Shown: in pieces, positions 23,881-36,774 of the stretch
How positions within the stretch are numbered: the first letter of the stretch is position 1
How the letters are laid out: each line of letters opens with the position of its first letter
Assembly: GCA_963920575.1 (NCBI GenBank)
Contig: OY986965.1
Coordinates: 29,816,007 to 29,880,006, forward strand
Direction of reading: 5' to 3'
DNA from: Narthecium ossifragum
Lineage: Eukaryota; Streptophyta; Magnoliopsida; Dioscoreales; Nartheciaceae
Length of the DNA: 64,000 nucleotides
Translations under genes and position numbers: made by a program
The notes under the pieces: model-generated
The model's database searches: none
What the model was told of the DNA's origin: nothing
Seen by the model: only the letters and a program-made list of their open reading frames with translations

Positions 23881-24147
23881 TGACGCCGATCTTGGAGAGC
23901 ACCGCCACCAGATCCAATCGGAGAGAGAGAGACAGACAGCAGTGAGCCTCCCGGCTTAAAAAAGATCTTGTTGCTTTCTTTGGCACCTTAGCATCGACTA
24001 TCGAGCGCGATCTGAATACAATGAGACTGGTAATAAATGGTAATATAAACGCCTGTTGGGCTGAGGGTACGCCATTGCGAGCGGATTAAAGTCAATTAGA
24101 GGGCCTTATGAAACCCGGCCCAAAACCTGTCCGGGTGGCTTCGAGTT

Positions 24148-24385
24148 GGACTATTCTGCCAAGGATCCACAGCAGGTTTTGTGTACTTTATGGCGCTTAT
24201 CCTCCTCTTTTGATAATGTACTCTTTGTGCATATCCCCCGTGAATTTAATACGGATGCGAATAGACTTGCTTTTTCAGCCTGGGCTAGCCTTTTTAGGGC
24301 GCCTAGGTCTGTCATGTAATCTCTCTTTCACCCTAACCTTCCGGTTTAACTAATAATAAAAAAAAAGGACTATTCTGCCAAGGAT
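24148..24385 (+). mobile_element. 200-bp 5'-truncated LINE insertion with 19-bp target duplication
   Basis: The insert is 24167-24366. Perfect direct repeats GGACTATTCTGCCAAGGAT flank it at 24148-24166 and 24367-24385. The plus strand encodes the end of a plant L1 RNase H domain, including LFVHIPREFNTDANRLAFSAW, then a short 3'UTR and an A-rich tail. A long perfect duplication, an A-tail and severe 5' truncation are the signature of target-primed reverse transcription. The perfect duplication suggests a young insertion. Confidence 0.93.
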
Positions 24386-25927
24386 GTCCTCATAGGCCCA
24401 ACCAACCCTATCCAGTAAGCAATATTATTGGGCTCTAGATGGCATCTGGGCCGGATTAGCTCGGCCCATATCAATTCCGCAACGCATGAAATAGATACAT
24501 TGGGCTAAATGCTGCGTTTACTAATGCATCTTTTTTTGACATACCACATCTAACAATGCTTGATGCACCTTATTTATTTTTATAAAACACTCTCGCTTAT
24601 CACGTGATATGGTCAAAACATTAGAGGCTATTGTGCTACTACACACACCAATGCCGCTCGCGCTAATTAAGATGACCCAATTCACGGTCGAGAGAATCTA
24701 TAAAGTCTTCCAAGTATTTAAGCAATATTCCAAATTTCAAGGTTCATGAATCAAGTTTTATCTTAATTAAATAATATGGTAAATTCAGGATGCCAAATCC
24801 TTGTGCGCCTCCTATTATCACTTAGGACCGGTTTGGTTGCCTGCACCGGTAATGCATGTATCACGGAAACCATTGAAATTGTTATCCCCTAATATGCGTG
24901 CACTAGGCGTTTCATAAGTGAGGCGGTGCCATACTTGCAAATAAACAGAGGCATTTTTTTTTATGATGCACCGACCAACCAAACACCTGTATCATCGAAC
25001 ACTCCATGCAAACCAAACAGTATTTTAGTCACTTTCTAGGTAATTTACATGCCGACAAACTATGATTTAGGACAAACTCTAAACTTGGAAAGATGGCATC
25101 AAATTCAGGATGCCAAATACACACCTTGTGTGCCTTGTATCACTTGGTCATCACTTTTCTAGGCATTTTACAAGCTGACAAACTATGATTCAGGATAAAC
25201 TTGGAAAGATGGCATCCATCCAATGAATAAATAATTGCATCGATCTGTGCGTGATCAGTGATGTGTATTAATAAAGTCATTGTCATGTGTTGACTTGGAT
25301 GAAAACAAGGAATATTCCGGAAACTCTCTCATCTGACAAATAAGATCAGACGAGGCGTATATGGAACTATACCGGGGATATCGTCCTTTAATATGATACT
25401 TAATAAGCATTGCTGTCAATGTCCACATGCTCTTCTATTCTTCAAATGTTCCTCCCCTATAAAAACATTTTATCCACCTCTGTCTGCATTTTCCAACAAC
25501 ATGTACATTATTGTTGAATTTTCTACAATTTCTCATGCCAAAGCATCACTCTTATAGCCTTAATATATCTTCGCGAAAGTTGACTATCAGCACTCGCTTG
25601 CATGCCTAATGACATAAGCTTCATGAATAAACTCATTCCTTCCTAACAGCTCAAGCTCTGGAACATATGGTTGACGAAGTCAAATCCTATCAACATCCTC
25701 TAGCTCTTTAAATTCAACATTTATATCGGAGAAGTTATGGTTATTCAAGTCCACACGAGAGAGCGTCATTCATGGAATCGGATAGTATAAGTCAACTAAG
25801 AGCTAGAACTTTCATATACTACTTGATAGAGTACTAGTTTTTTTCTCAATAACTAAATTTAAAAAAAGTTAAGAGTGTCACGGTGGCTGCCATGAAATTG
25901 AGGTGAAAAAAAGAAACAATTATATTA

Positions 25928-26123
25928 TCATTATATGAGGTTATGATTATAAATGAAACTTTTGTTGTCTTTCGTGACGGGAGAATGTTTTAGGTGAAAC
26001 CTATGTGTCGTTTATGTGGTATGATAATCCTATGTTAATGAGGATTTAATAAGAGAGAGTTATTAGATGGTTATTGGGATGGAGTTGGTGGTTACCATGC
26101 CATATGACAGGAGACACAACTAG
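25928..26123 (+). mobile_element. Helitron-like short repeat, copy B
   Basis: This 196-bp relative of copies A and C starts TCATTATATGAGG after an A and ends GACACAACTAG before a T, matching Helitron A/T insertion. An (AT)n microsatellite follows at about 26128-26164. Confidence 0.55.
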
Positions 26124-26124
26124 T

Positions 26125-26127
<3 letters not shown>

Positions 26128-26164
<37 letters not shown>
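26128..26164. repeat. (TA)n microsatellite
   Basis: A near-perfect dinucleotide tract lies directly after Helitron-like copy B. Copy C also abuts a shorter TA tract. Confidence 0.9.
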
Positions 26165-26169
<5 letters not shown>

Positions 26170-27311
26170 TATATATACAAACTCTAGAAGAAGAAGAAGA
26201 CTTCTATTCTATAGCAAAAAATCTTCCACGGCACAAGACGAGTGCAAGCAACCCATCTAACTTCCAATTGTTGAATTGATACAACTTGCATCGATCTATA
26301 CCCACCCAACAAGGCTTAATTAATTAATAGAAACCATTTTCCATACAACTACCTGCTTCGTTAATTAATTAACATGCATCCATCCTTTTCTAAAGCTATT
26401 TAAAACTATCCTTCAAGTAGCTAAGTCATATGTATATCCAGCCAAATGCTGCGACTGCTGCACTACTAAAGTATAATTCGGATTAGCATAAGAGAGGGTG
26501 GAATAAGAGTTTTCTTCTTTGTGAAAACAGGAAGCTACTATGAAGCAACTAATAATTAAGAGCACGTTGGAAACACCAACTTTTCCTCATTCAAAGCGGT
26601 GTGGGAATACCATCTTTTCTTAGAAGAGTCAATCAAAAAGCACAGTTTGAAACGTGTATATATATGTGAACACCGGCAGTTTATTTGGTTAGGACTGTTC
26701 CAGGTAATTAATACTGCAGTCAAGATGAAGGAAGCTAATTTGATACGTTAAGCAGACATGCAAATCAAAGTTTTTAGTTCTCTGTATCACGTTAGCTAGC
26801 TAGGGATCGATGTCTCGATGACCACATGCATGATGATCAAGTTACTTAGTACTAATTTATACTACTAGTTGGGTTAATTGACTTTGTTTTTTGATACACG
26901 ATTGATCATGATGTGCATAAATATTATATATATGGTTAGTGTCGATTAATGAATAATGATGTATGGCTTAGGAGTTAGGAGCTGTGTATGGACAAAGGGC
27001 GCCGCCGGAGTATCAAATTGACCATTTGAATGCAAGGTTTTGCAATCAGGGGTTGTTGATGCTTGTATAGCTGGGCTTAAGGTGTGAAGTGGGTATTTTT
27101 TTAAGGCAACACACAAAGCATGACCCATGCACTGAGGTCACTTTATTAATGTTACGTAAACCAAGATATTTATGCATCTCACTAGGAAATAAGCCGGCTA
27201 TATATTATCTCGTGAGGGAAACCTCATTCATGAGTCACATGAGCAGCTCATACTGTCATACATCATGATCAGCCTATGTTTTCATCTTTTTATTTTGTGA
27301 GGTAACACACA

Positions 27312-27511
27312 TCAATCCTTATATGATGTTATGGTAATAAGTGAAATTTTTATTGTCCTACGTAGCGAAAAAATGTCATAGGTGGAGCCTATGTGACACC
27401 TATGTGGTATGATAATCCTAAATTGAAGGGGGTTTAGTGAGAGGGAGTTATTGAGTGGTTATTAGGGTGGGTTTGGTGGTTACCCGATCATGTGACAGGG
27501 GGCACAACTAG
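27312..27511 (+). mobile_element. Helitron-like short repeat, copy C
   Basis: This 200-bp copy begins TCAATCCTTATATG after an A and ends GGGCACAACTAG before TATATATA. It shares with copy B the blocks CCTATGTG, TATGTGGTATGATAATCCTA and GGTGGTTA. It is non-coding. Confidence 0.55.
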
Positions 27512-29541
27512 TATATATATATGAACAATTTTGATTTCTACAAAAAAAGAGTTTATGCATACATAAATCAGGCCCTGACAAAAACATCAGAGTTAGTGGG
27601 GTAAAAACCAAAGGGTCAAGATTGTACATAGAAAAAAAAAAGAAAAAAAAACTTTGGTCAAGTCAGAGAAATTATGGGTTCATTTCTCACAGCTCCCAAA
27701 TACTTTTATCACACCCTTTCCGAAATTAATAATATCTGAATTTTAATTATTTTTTTTTCTCTCATTTGACTATATTAATTAAAATGTATTTATATATATA
27801 ATACGTACTCCTAATTAAATTATACATCCACCAAGCAATATTTTTCTTGTTCAACAACCAATTTAACATGCTAATTAAATTAATCAAAGTGGAATGACAT
27901 ACTTGCTAAAATATAACAAGATCAGCAGTTGAGTCACGCATGATGCTCTATAGATCAATCTTTTATTATACACATACAAGAGACAAACACAAAGGCAGCT
28001 CTTACTCTTATTGGTGTAATTATTTAAATTGTAAGCTAGTGTATTCTAAGTCAACACTAGATAGTGTTATTTCCAACTAGCTAGAAACAGACAATGCTTT
28101 TGACATTCAATGCAGGATTAGGTATAAGAACTTGTTCCTTCTCAGAAGGTAACTCTTGTCTATATATCTACTAGAATATGCTTCTTTTCAAGGTTAAATG
28201 CATCTTGTTTCACACTATGGGCTCTGGGTCTTTGATAAACTTAAGTCTCTTCTCTCTAGAATATATAGCATGTTAAGTATATAAGAGATAAAAGACTTAA
28301 AAATAAACAAGAACTTGTCAATTATAATTTTTTTTGCTTAAAGTTTCATATATATCACATACATCCTTCAAATAAGTGGTTTCTTATATAACTAATATCC
28401 ATCATCTAATAAAAATACCAAAAATAAGCAAGAAATTAAAGCATATTCTAGGAATTAATGGTCCCGATAATATTTGAGGGATATGTATGATATCTGAAAG
28501 TTTTAAACTACAAATGCATAATTTGAAAATTTTAAGATAACTATATATAAAAAAACCCAAAGGTATAATGCGAACAAGTCCATGCATACGCGTGATTTGG
28601 TAGCTAACGTGTCAACATGGAGTTCTAGCAAAGCGAATGGAAGAAGTCGACTACTACTAACTAGTACTTGTAAACTAAGTCCAAATGCATGCTTATCTCT
28701 CTCTCTCTATATATATCTATCTATCTAACTATATATATTCTAGAAAGAAGAACAGATGGGAACGTAACAATAAAAAGGTTTCAAAGACGTGCAACTCATT
28801 CTCTCCTCTTCCTCATCACAAGGATGGTACGTTCTTATTAATCTTCAACAGCGACTGCATGCTCTTTCATGAGTTGACCACTATGCCACTAAAGTGGTTC
28901 TGGTACACCTATAACTCTTACGAGGACTCATTAACTCACTTGGAAAACTTCAAGTAACGTCCCCACCTATAATATAGGATGATATATACTATCAATCATT
29001 CATTACTTTAACGTGTCATCAGCTAGCCATTTGGAACTTGCTTTGCAAGTATACGTACCAAAACAACGTAAACTCACCCACCCACACACCTAAACATGTA
29101 ACGTGTCATCAGCTAAAGAAAAGAAGACAACCTAAGATGTTGCCCACTGGAAGTGCATATATACCTGAGTGATGTTCTCAGAACCTAACAAATAAAGAGG
29201 CAAACAAGACAAAGATGGCGAATACCAAAAGCACTTGTGAGAGTATCTAATGAGTGTATATATGTGGCAGCCAATGACAAGAGTTTAAAACATATATTAG
29301 TACGTTAAAATAGCTTTTGTTTATGTGTCTCTTTCATTCAGACTAGATAAGATGATGCCAAATCGTGGGACAACTGAAAGGTGTCCGATTAATGCAGTTG
29401 CATCCAATTCACTCCATCCATGAGCTTGTTCTGAAACGATTGATCTGGAACTTTGCAGGCAGCTAGAGACATATATGCACCTACTGTGTTGGACGACTCA
29501 TCTACCTCACAGGTGTTGCCCAGCTTGACCTAACACTTGTA

Positions 29542-29925
29542 TTGACACAACACACCTCAACTTCCACAAGATCACCATCATCAGTGGAGAGACGCTGAGA
29601 TCAGAAAAAATCAGAAACAGAGCAATCAATGGCAATCCAATAGATAAGGAAGCTTCATCATCACAAATCATAAACAGATCAGAAACAAAGCAATCAATGG
29701 AGAGCCGTTGATCCCTTGGAGCTTCCTCAACGGACTCTTGGAGCTGTCAAGATATTTGCTGTCAATGAATCTTCTCTTTTTAATTTATTTCCAAAGGAAG
29801 AGCTTTGTCTTTCCATCTTTAGTTGATCTTCTTCCTCTCGTGGGTTATTATAAATGAACCCATGTTTGGTCTTGGAAAGGTTAAGCCAGTAACAATAACA
29901 GAGTCCTCTCATTCACTTTTCTTCT
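29542..29925 (+). repeat. Copia 5' LTR
   Basis: Begins TTGACACAACACACC and ends TTCTTCT just before the primer-binding site. Pairs with 36775-37159. Confidence 0.88.
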
Positions 29926-29935
29926 TGGTATCAGA
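29926..29935 (+). promoter_or_regulatory. Copia primer-binding site
   Basis: TGGTATCAGA is the usual plant LTR-retrotransposon primer-binding site for initiator methionine tRNA, immediately 3' of the left LTR. Confidence 0.88.
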
Positions 29936-29970
29936 CGAGGTTTGACACAACACACCTTAACTCCTCCACC

Positions 29971-31311
29971 ATGTCTTCATTATCCCTCCACGTTGGCAAC
30001 TTCATCACCCTCAAGCTCTCTCCAACCAACTACCCATTATGGCGTGAACAAGCCTTGGCTCTTGCAGAGAGCTAAGAACTGGTCGGCCACCTCACCAACG
30101 AAGATCCTGCTCCTACCCAATACAGCACACCAGATCCAATCAGTCCCCTGGATGCAGAACACTTCATACCCAAACTAACGGATGAATTCATAGCCTGGCG
30201 AAAGTCTGATCGTCTTCTTCGAGGGTGGATCATCGGCACACTCTCAGAGGAATCCCTTGGACTCGCTGTTGGCTTAGAAATAGCACATGCAGTATGGGAA
30301 GCACTCAAAGATGCATATGCCCAAGACTCGCAAGAGCGTGAATTCACACTACGCCAACAAGTCACATACCTTCGCAAGGAAGATGACAAAACCATTGGTG
30401 AACACATTCGGACCTTCAAAGGGTTATGTGACAGTCTTGCAGCCATTGGTAAGCCTGTCCCTGACAAAGAAAAGGTCTTCTGTCTTCTCACCAGCCTTGG
30501 GCCTCAGTATGAAACCTTCACAACAACCATGCTGAAGCCCCCACGGCCATCTTACTCAGAGCTTGTCTCGCAACTTCAAAATCTTGATCAGAGACGAAGT
30601 TGGTTCTCCAGCCATACAGATGTCCCAACTCAATTCAATCCTCAACTAGCCTTCTATAGCAAGCAGCAGCAACCACATCCTCAACAATCTTCGCCTGGAT
30701 ATCGTGGTCCTTCACAAAAATTCACGTCCACTGGGCGTGGATTCCAGGCGCAACAATCCAGGGACCATGATCGCAGCTACCCAGTCAACACACCACCTGC
30801 CGGTTTACAGCGGCGTTCAACACCACCAGGCGAACGCCGAATGACTCCTACTGAGAGAGAGCAATATCGTGGAGAGCAATGCCAGTATTGTGGGGTCAAG
30901 GGGCATATTGCTAAGATCTGTTGGTGGGTGCCCAAGAAACCGATTCAACATCATGATATGCCACAAGCTCTTGCAGCACTTACCTTGGACAACACCATCA
31001 CAGACACTGAATGGACATCAGACTCTGCGGCTTCCAACCACATGACAGGTAAGCCAGGTATGTTAACCAATATTCGTAAATATTTTGGGACTGATTCTGT
31101 TCTGATTGGAGATAGGTCTTCTATACCGATTGTTGGCATTGGTGATTCTAGTATTAAACAAAAGCACACAACTTTACCTGTCACTGATGTTCTACTAGTT
31201 CCTGATTTAACTAAAAATTTGCTCTCTGTAAGTCAATTAACTACTCAATTTCCTGTCAACTGTGAATTTTCTAATGTTGATCTTTGTGTAAAGGAACGGG
31301 AAACGGGATGA
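29971..31311 (+). pseudogene. Copia gag and protease region, two nonsense mutations
   Basis: Translation starts at ATG 29971 (MSSLSLHVGNFITLKLS), the usual start of plant Copia gag. A TAA stop at 30073-30075 cuts the frame at codon 35. Downstream the frame stays open and shows the gag core, then the CCHC knuckle CQYCGVKGHIAKIC. The protease segment reads WTSDSAASNHMT, in which Ala takes the place of the usual Gly in the D-S/T-G active site. A TGA at 31309-31311 ends this section. The same frame then continues into integrase, so this stop is a point mutation rather than a gene boundary. Confidence 0.9.
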
Positions 31312-33055
31312 CCAGTGATAACAGGGAAGCGCAGGGGTGATCTTTACGTCATTTCTAACTCGCTGGAGTTGCATTTTTCCCATCGTTTCAAATCCGGCTC
31401 TGCAGATGTGTGGCATCAACGATTAGGACATCCTCAATCTTCAGCTCTGCGGTTATTAAAAAATAAGGGATTAATCGATGTCATAGGAGCGACAAAATCT
31501 CAACATATTTGTGATAGCTGTCAGCTAGGAAAACTTAGTAAATTACCTTTTTCTAGTTCTGATAATTCAAGTACTGATATCTTTGAAAAAATCCATTGTG
31601 ATTTATGGGGACCTGCACCGGTTTTATCTATTGGAAAATTCCGTTATTATGCTTGTTTGGTAGATGATTTTTCCAAATATACATGGATCATTCCCTTACG
31701 ACATAAATCTGACTTTGTGAGTGCATACTTAGCCTTTGAAAAGCATGTTGCCAGACAGTTCAACAAACAGATTCAAATTTTTCACTCAGATGGAGGTGGC
31801 GAGTTCATCAACTCGCAATTGTCTTCTCATTTCCTTTCCACAGGCACTACTCATCAGGTATCTTGTCCCTATACTCCTGAACAGACAGGTATGGTCGAAA
31901 GACGTCATAGAATTATTCGAGGACTTGGTATGACTATGTTATTTCATTCTGGCGCTCCTCTCTTTTTATGGATTGAAGCCTTCACTACAGCTGTCTACCT
32001 AATGAATCGCCTTCCTTCCTCTGCCATTGATTTTGAAACACCTTATTTCATTCTTCATGGAACCCATCCCGTGTTTTACTCTCTTCGGTTCTTTGGATCT
32101 AAGTGTTTTCCCTACACTTGGGATACACGTCGTCACAAATTTGATCCTAAAACTATTCCTTGTGTCTTTGTGGGTTACAGTGATAAACATAAAGGGTACA
32201 AATGTTTTCATCCTTCCAGCAAATTTTTTTTTATTTCCAGGCATGTTTTTGATGAATTAAGCTTTCCGTATAAGCCTGCTCGCATTGCTAATATTCTTCC
32301 GGTTACATCGCATGCTATCAGTATATTTGACTCTTGGTTGCCTCCTGCAGACATTTCTCCCACTATGGTGCCTTCTCCGCCAGCATCCCAACCACCATGT
32401 CTGAGCCCTCTACCACCACCTGCTGTTCATACCTCAAACCCCCCACCGACAGAGTTTCCTCCTCACCATTCATCTACTTCTTCACATATCCCTACAAGCT
32501 CCACCACTTGTGCAGCCTCTAATGACCTCACTCCTATTCCTTTGTCATCTCCACCCACTGCTGCCCCACAACTCCCTCATGTGCCATCTCCAGCACTTGA
32601 GTCAGCTCAAGCACCAACCTTGAACGATCTTGAGTCTTTCCAAACATCCTCACCATCGCTGACTCCACAAAGTGAGCCCTCTCCAGCTAGTCCACAACTC
32701 CCTCCCGCACCGCTCTCACACCCTATGATTACTCGCTCTCAAATTGGTGTTGTTAAACCCAACCCAAAGTATGCCTTGACTGTTGTCTCCTCTGCTCATA
32801 TCCCTCGCACACCAACCAATGTTCGCTCAGCCTTAGCTCACCCTGGTTGGAAAGCTGCCATGGATGAAGAACTTGCTGCTCTCCATCAAAATCAAACCTG
32901 GCAGCTTGTTCCTCGCACTCCTGACATGCACATTATTGGTTCCAAATGGATTCTAAAGCCAAAACTCAAACCCGATGGATCCTTGGATCGTCTCAAGGCC
33001 CGTCTTGTTGCTAAGGGCTATCATCAGATTAATGGGGTGGATTACACAGAAACAT
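31312..33055 (+). pseudogene. Copia integrase and first part of reverse transcriptase
   Basis: In the same frame as gag, the segment opens with the GAG-pre-integrase zinc region (VWHQRLGHPQ, later HICDSCQLGK). The integrase core follows, with catalytic Asp in HCDLWGP, Asp in FHSDGGGEF and Glu in QTGMVERRHR. A Pro/Ser-rich linker follows (about 32340-32740), then the start of the reverse transcriptase (WKAAMDEELAAL, SKWILKPKLKPDGSLDR, LVAKGYHQINGVDY). The frame breaks at 33055, where a solo LTR is inserted. The catalytic residues themselves are intact. Confidence 0.93.
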
Positions 33056-34370
33056 TGTCGCGCCCCGACCCGCAGGACCCAGACCGGGCCGGGACACGAG
33101 GGGAAAAACCTACATCTACTAGCCTCAACTGGCGGAAACAGCTGAGACTAACGCACAGCTGGCGAAAACAGCTGACTGCAAGCACAAGCGGAAGCAAGCT
33201 ACTGCAACATCTATTAACAATTATTACAAAACAATAATAAAGAGTTAACAAAAGTTTAGTACAACAAGCTACAAGGGATCAACAGTCCCCAAAAAGAAGC
33301 TACACTACCCACCGGGGTCTCCGCAAAAGCACAAACGAAGCCATCCTGACCCTCAGACATGGTCAGGATCCGGCACGCTGCCACGAGACTGCCGACGTGG
33401 AAGCACCGGAGGAGAACGGGGACCCGCACCTGCAAACACCACAGTCCAGGTAGGAATGAGCAACAACTCAGCAGGGTCCTACTCTACCACTCTCGCTAAG
33501 AAGGCAAATCCAAACGAACCAACTCTGGAGCCAAGTACCGAGGCTTGCCAAGGATCGCATAAATCCCGTCTATAACCCGAAGGACTCCTGTCCCAAGTAC
33601 ACCCCTCCGACAACCACTGCTCAAGGGTGGACATCTCCGACAATCCCTGACACAGGGTGGACATGACGCTACTGGTAGGACACCCTTCTCCAAGCGGGAT
33701 CTCCACACTTGGCGGAACGACCGTGGTTAAGACTACCACCTCTCAGTACTCCAAGCCACAGAGCCAACAGGACCCCTAACTCCTGACCCAAGGACTAAGC
33801 CTAGCCAGGGAGTCCATCGATCCCATCGATGTCTCTCCCCCCAAGGGTTCCTGTCCAAACTACGTCTCTCCGATAGCCACTGTTCTAGGACTGGGCTACC
33901 TCCGACGGTCCTTGACACAGGGTGGGCCAGACGATACCTATAGGACACCCTTACCGGGGTAACGGCATCCCACGCTTAGCCTTAGATCACCGGAGTCCAC
34001 GGGTCAACCCCACCCAGTCTAACCTAGCATGTCTAATGCTCAGGAAACAAGGCAGGATATGAATATGTAAAGTAGTAACAAACAACACAGCAAAGGCACA
34101 CATTCGGCCCATTTATACTAACCACTCCCGATGATCATGACTTCCTTCGGTTCACCATAAAGCAGTAAAGGGCATAACCCATGGCCCAGCTATACTAAGC
34201 ATTCCCGAGGGTTCATTACTCCCTCGGTTAACCACAAAGCAGTAAACAATAAGCATGATAGGCAACATGCTAAGCCCCGAGGGCAAAACCGCCAAAACCA
34301 CTTGCAGGCGAAGCCCCGCGGGCAAAACAGCACTTAAAAAAATAAGTAAAAACCCTCTCTGCACCGAAGG

Positions 34371-34606
34371 AGATCGATCTCCTATAGCAACGAGATCGAT
34401 CTTCTTCGAGGCTAGAAGCACCCGTCCTGGTCACCCCACGAGATCGATCTCCACCCATATGAAGATCGATCTCTTAGGTGACGTAAGACACAAACCGCAC
34501 AGGCGCCAGCCGCCAAGAGATCGATCTCCCTCCCAGGGAGATCGCTCTCGCTCGGGCGGGCTGGGCCACCCCGACCAAGATCGATCTCATCCCATGAGAT
34601 CGATCA
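34371..34606. repeat. AGATCGATCT palindrome cluster 1a
   Basis: Palindromes start at 34371, 34393, 34441, 34463, 34518, 34540 (one mismatch), 34579 and 34597 (one mismatch). They form pairs mostly 22 bp apart (22, 22, 22 and 18). Confidence 0.9.
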
Positions 34607-35170
34607 TGATTGGGTTCTCCGGCGGCCGGACGGCGAGGAACACCGCCGGAAACCTCCACCATACCTCACCAAACTAGGTGGGCTGGTAGATTTCAGTGCC
34701 ACGAAGCTACTCATGACTTCAAAACCGGAAAACACTAACTCCACAAGGAGATCTAAGCAAAACAAAACCCAGATTAAACCCTCAAAGCAAGCCGGAGGTT
34801 TGAGTGGGATCCCTACCTCTTCAACGCAGCTTCGGTCCCCAAGGCCTAACCCAGGACCTTCCTCGCCTCGCCACGAACCCAACGAGCCTTCAAGCTCCAA
34901 GAAAGGTGGCCGGAGGAGGAAGAACGGCGAGCGGAAGCTCTCAGCCGGAACAGGGGAAGAAGCAGAGCCGGGGGAAGAAGGAGGAAGAAGAAGAAGAAAG
35001 GAAGGAGGAGGGGAAGGGGTAAGGCCGGGGGAAAGCCGGGGGAAAGCCGGCGAAGGCGGGGAAAAGCTGGGGGAGGGGAGGGAAAGTCTTCCCTCCCCTG
35101 ACAGGGGAAGCGACGGCCATCGCTGTGGCCGTCCTTCGAAAGCCACCGCCAACGACTTCCAGGCATAGAG

Positions 35171-35267
35171 AGATCGATCTCCATGCCCTGAAGATCGATC
35201 TCCTTTGCCCAGAACGGCAACCTCCTGGCACAGAGAGATCGATCTCCATTGCCATGTAGATCGATCT
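35171..35267. repeat. AGATCGATCT palindrome cluster 1b
   Basis: Four perfect copies start at 35171, 35192, 35236 and 35258, spaced 21, 44 and 22 bp, which are one or two units of a 22-bp period. The equivalent place in solo LTR 2 carries a six-unit array. Confidence 0.9.
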
Positions 35268-35481
35268 CCCTTGCCTAGAACGACAACCCTGGGCTGAGAC
35301 TCAGGCCCAAGCCCAGAACTTCCGATCTCGGGTCCACCTAACCTTTCTAACAAACACAAGCACTAACCAAGGTCTGTGTGTGCACACCCAGTGTGAAACA
35401 ACCGCCAAGGCGCAATTTCCCAAATTGCCCTTGGGGTAAACAACAAGCCACAGGGATGGAGGGGCAGGTCCTCACAAACAT

Positions 35482-36774
35482 TCTCACCAGTTATCAAACC
35501 AGGAACTATTCGCATGATCCTCAGTATCGCACTTGTTCGGCAATGGCCCATTCGTCAATTTGACGAAAAAAATGCATTTCTGCATGGTCGAATTTCTGAA
35601 GACATCTACATGGCTCAACCACCAGGGATGGTGGATCCTCATCATCCAACACACGTCTGCAAGCTCCAACGCGCCTTTTATGGCCTCAAACAGGCTCCCC
35701 GTGCCTGGTTTGATCGATTCAGTGCATTTCTTCTTAAATATGGTTTCTTCTGTAGTTTAGCTGATCCCTCCTTATTTATTTTTCACTCTGATCATGGGTC
35801 CCTAATCTTGCTTCTTTATGTGGATGACATTCTTCTAACAGGATCCTCATCAACACTTGTTGCATCTCTCATCCATCTCCTACACAGTGAGTTTGCGATG
35901 AAGGATTTGGGGCCTGTTCATCACTTTCTCGGCATTGAAGTCACAAAAACATCTGATGGCCTTCACCTATCTCAAACACACTATGCATTGACAACTCTAG
36001 AGCGTTCCAACATGCTGGACTGTAAGCCCATGAGCACACCACTTGAAGCTAAGCAAAACATCTCTGTGAATGATGCTCCCCTGGATGATCCCAGTTACTT
36101 TCGGGGGCTTGTTGGTGCTCTACAATATCTCACGCTTACACGTCCCGATCTCTCATTTAGTGTTAACTATGTCTCTCAATTCATGCATACCCCTACCACA
36201 CTGCACTTGAAAATGGTTCGCCGTATCCTACGTTATGTCAAAGGAACCATTGCCTTTGGATTGCATTTTACTTCCAACTCTACACTTGATCTGCATGCTT
36301 TTTCTGATGCAGATTGGGCGGGATGTCCTACTACGAGACGCTCCACCACTGGCTACTGCACATTTCTTGGCAGCAATCTCATCTCATGGTGTGCCAAGAA
36401 ACAACATACGATCTCCCGTTCCAGCACTGAAGCCGAGTACCGAGCCATGGCCAACACTACTGCTGAACTTATGTGGTTGGGTTTCATCCTCAAAGATCTC
36501 TGCATTCCAATGACATCTCCACCGACACTCTACTGCGACAATCTTAGTGCCCTTCATATGACTGTCAATCCTGTATTTCATGCTCGGAGCAAGCACATTG
36601 AACTGGATTATCATTTTGTGCGCGAACGAGTTGCCACTGGTCTACTTATCACTCGACATATCTCTACTGGTGATCAAGTTGTAGACCTCTTCACTAAACC
36701 CATGTCCAAGGCTGCTCTCAGTTATTTTCAACCCAAACTTTGCCTCCTTCCCCGGCACAGTTTGTGGGAGGGTA
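35482..36774 (+). pseudogene. Copia reverse transcriptase (rest) and RNase H
   Basis: The Copia frame resumes after the solo LTR with MILSIALVRQWPIRQFD. The reverse transcriptase active site YVDDILLTG follows, then the RNase H domain with AFSDADWAGCPTTRRST, SWCAKKQHTISRSSTEAEY and HIELDYHFVRERV. There is no stop before the LTR: the frame runs into the right LTR and ends near 36944. The catalytic Asp pair of the polymerase is present. Only the insertion and upstream stops disable the polyprotein. Confidence 0.92.

Larger units (their letters stand above)
24386..29541. other. Gene-poor AT-rich intergenic region
   Basis: No supported coding sequence was found over about 5.2 kb. It holds GTTTGGTTG-type sequence near 24830 (possible old MITE), two Helitron-like copies, AT microsatellites and scattered short frames without similarity. 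Confidence 0.6.
33056..35476 (+). mobile_element. Solo LTR 1 (Gypsy-type?) inserted in the Copia reverse transcriptase
   Basis: This 2421-bp insert starts TGTCGCGCCCCGACCCGC and ends GGCAGGTCCTCACA, the TG...CA ends of an LTR. A perfect 5-bp duplication AACAT flanks it (33051-33055 and 35477-35481). It contains no gag-pol domain, primer-binding site or second LTR copy, so it reads as a solo LTR left by recombination. Similar starts and ends occur in the LTRs at 44368-49648 and 44602-47466. Repeated blocks ending in ACACAGGGTGG lie at about 33590-33960. A purine-rich tract lies at about 34905-35095. Two clusters of AGATCGATCT palindromes flank that tract. Long frames here are compositional accidents. 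Confidence 0.88.

Noticed and set aside
34604..35359. 251-codon minus-strand frame and overlapping plus-strand frames
   Set aside because: They lie in the purine/pyrimidine-biased part of solo LTR 1, overlap each other on both strands and show no domain.
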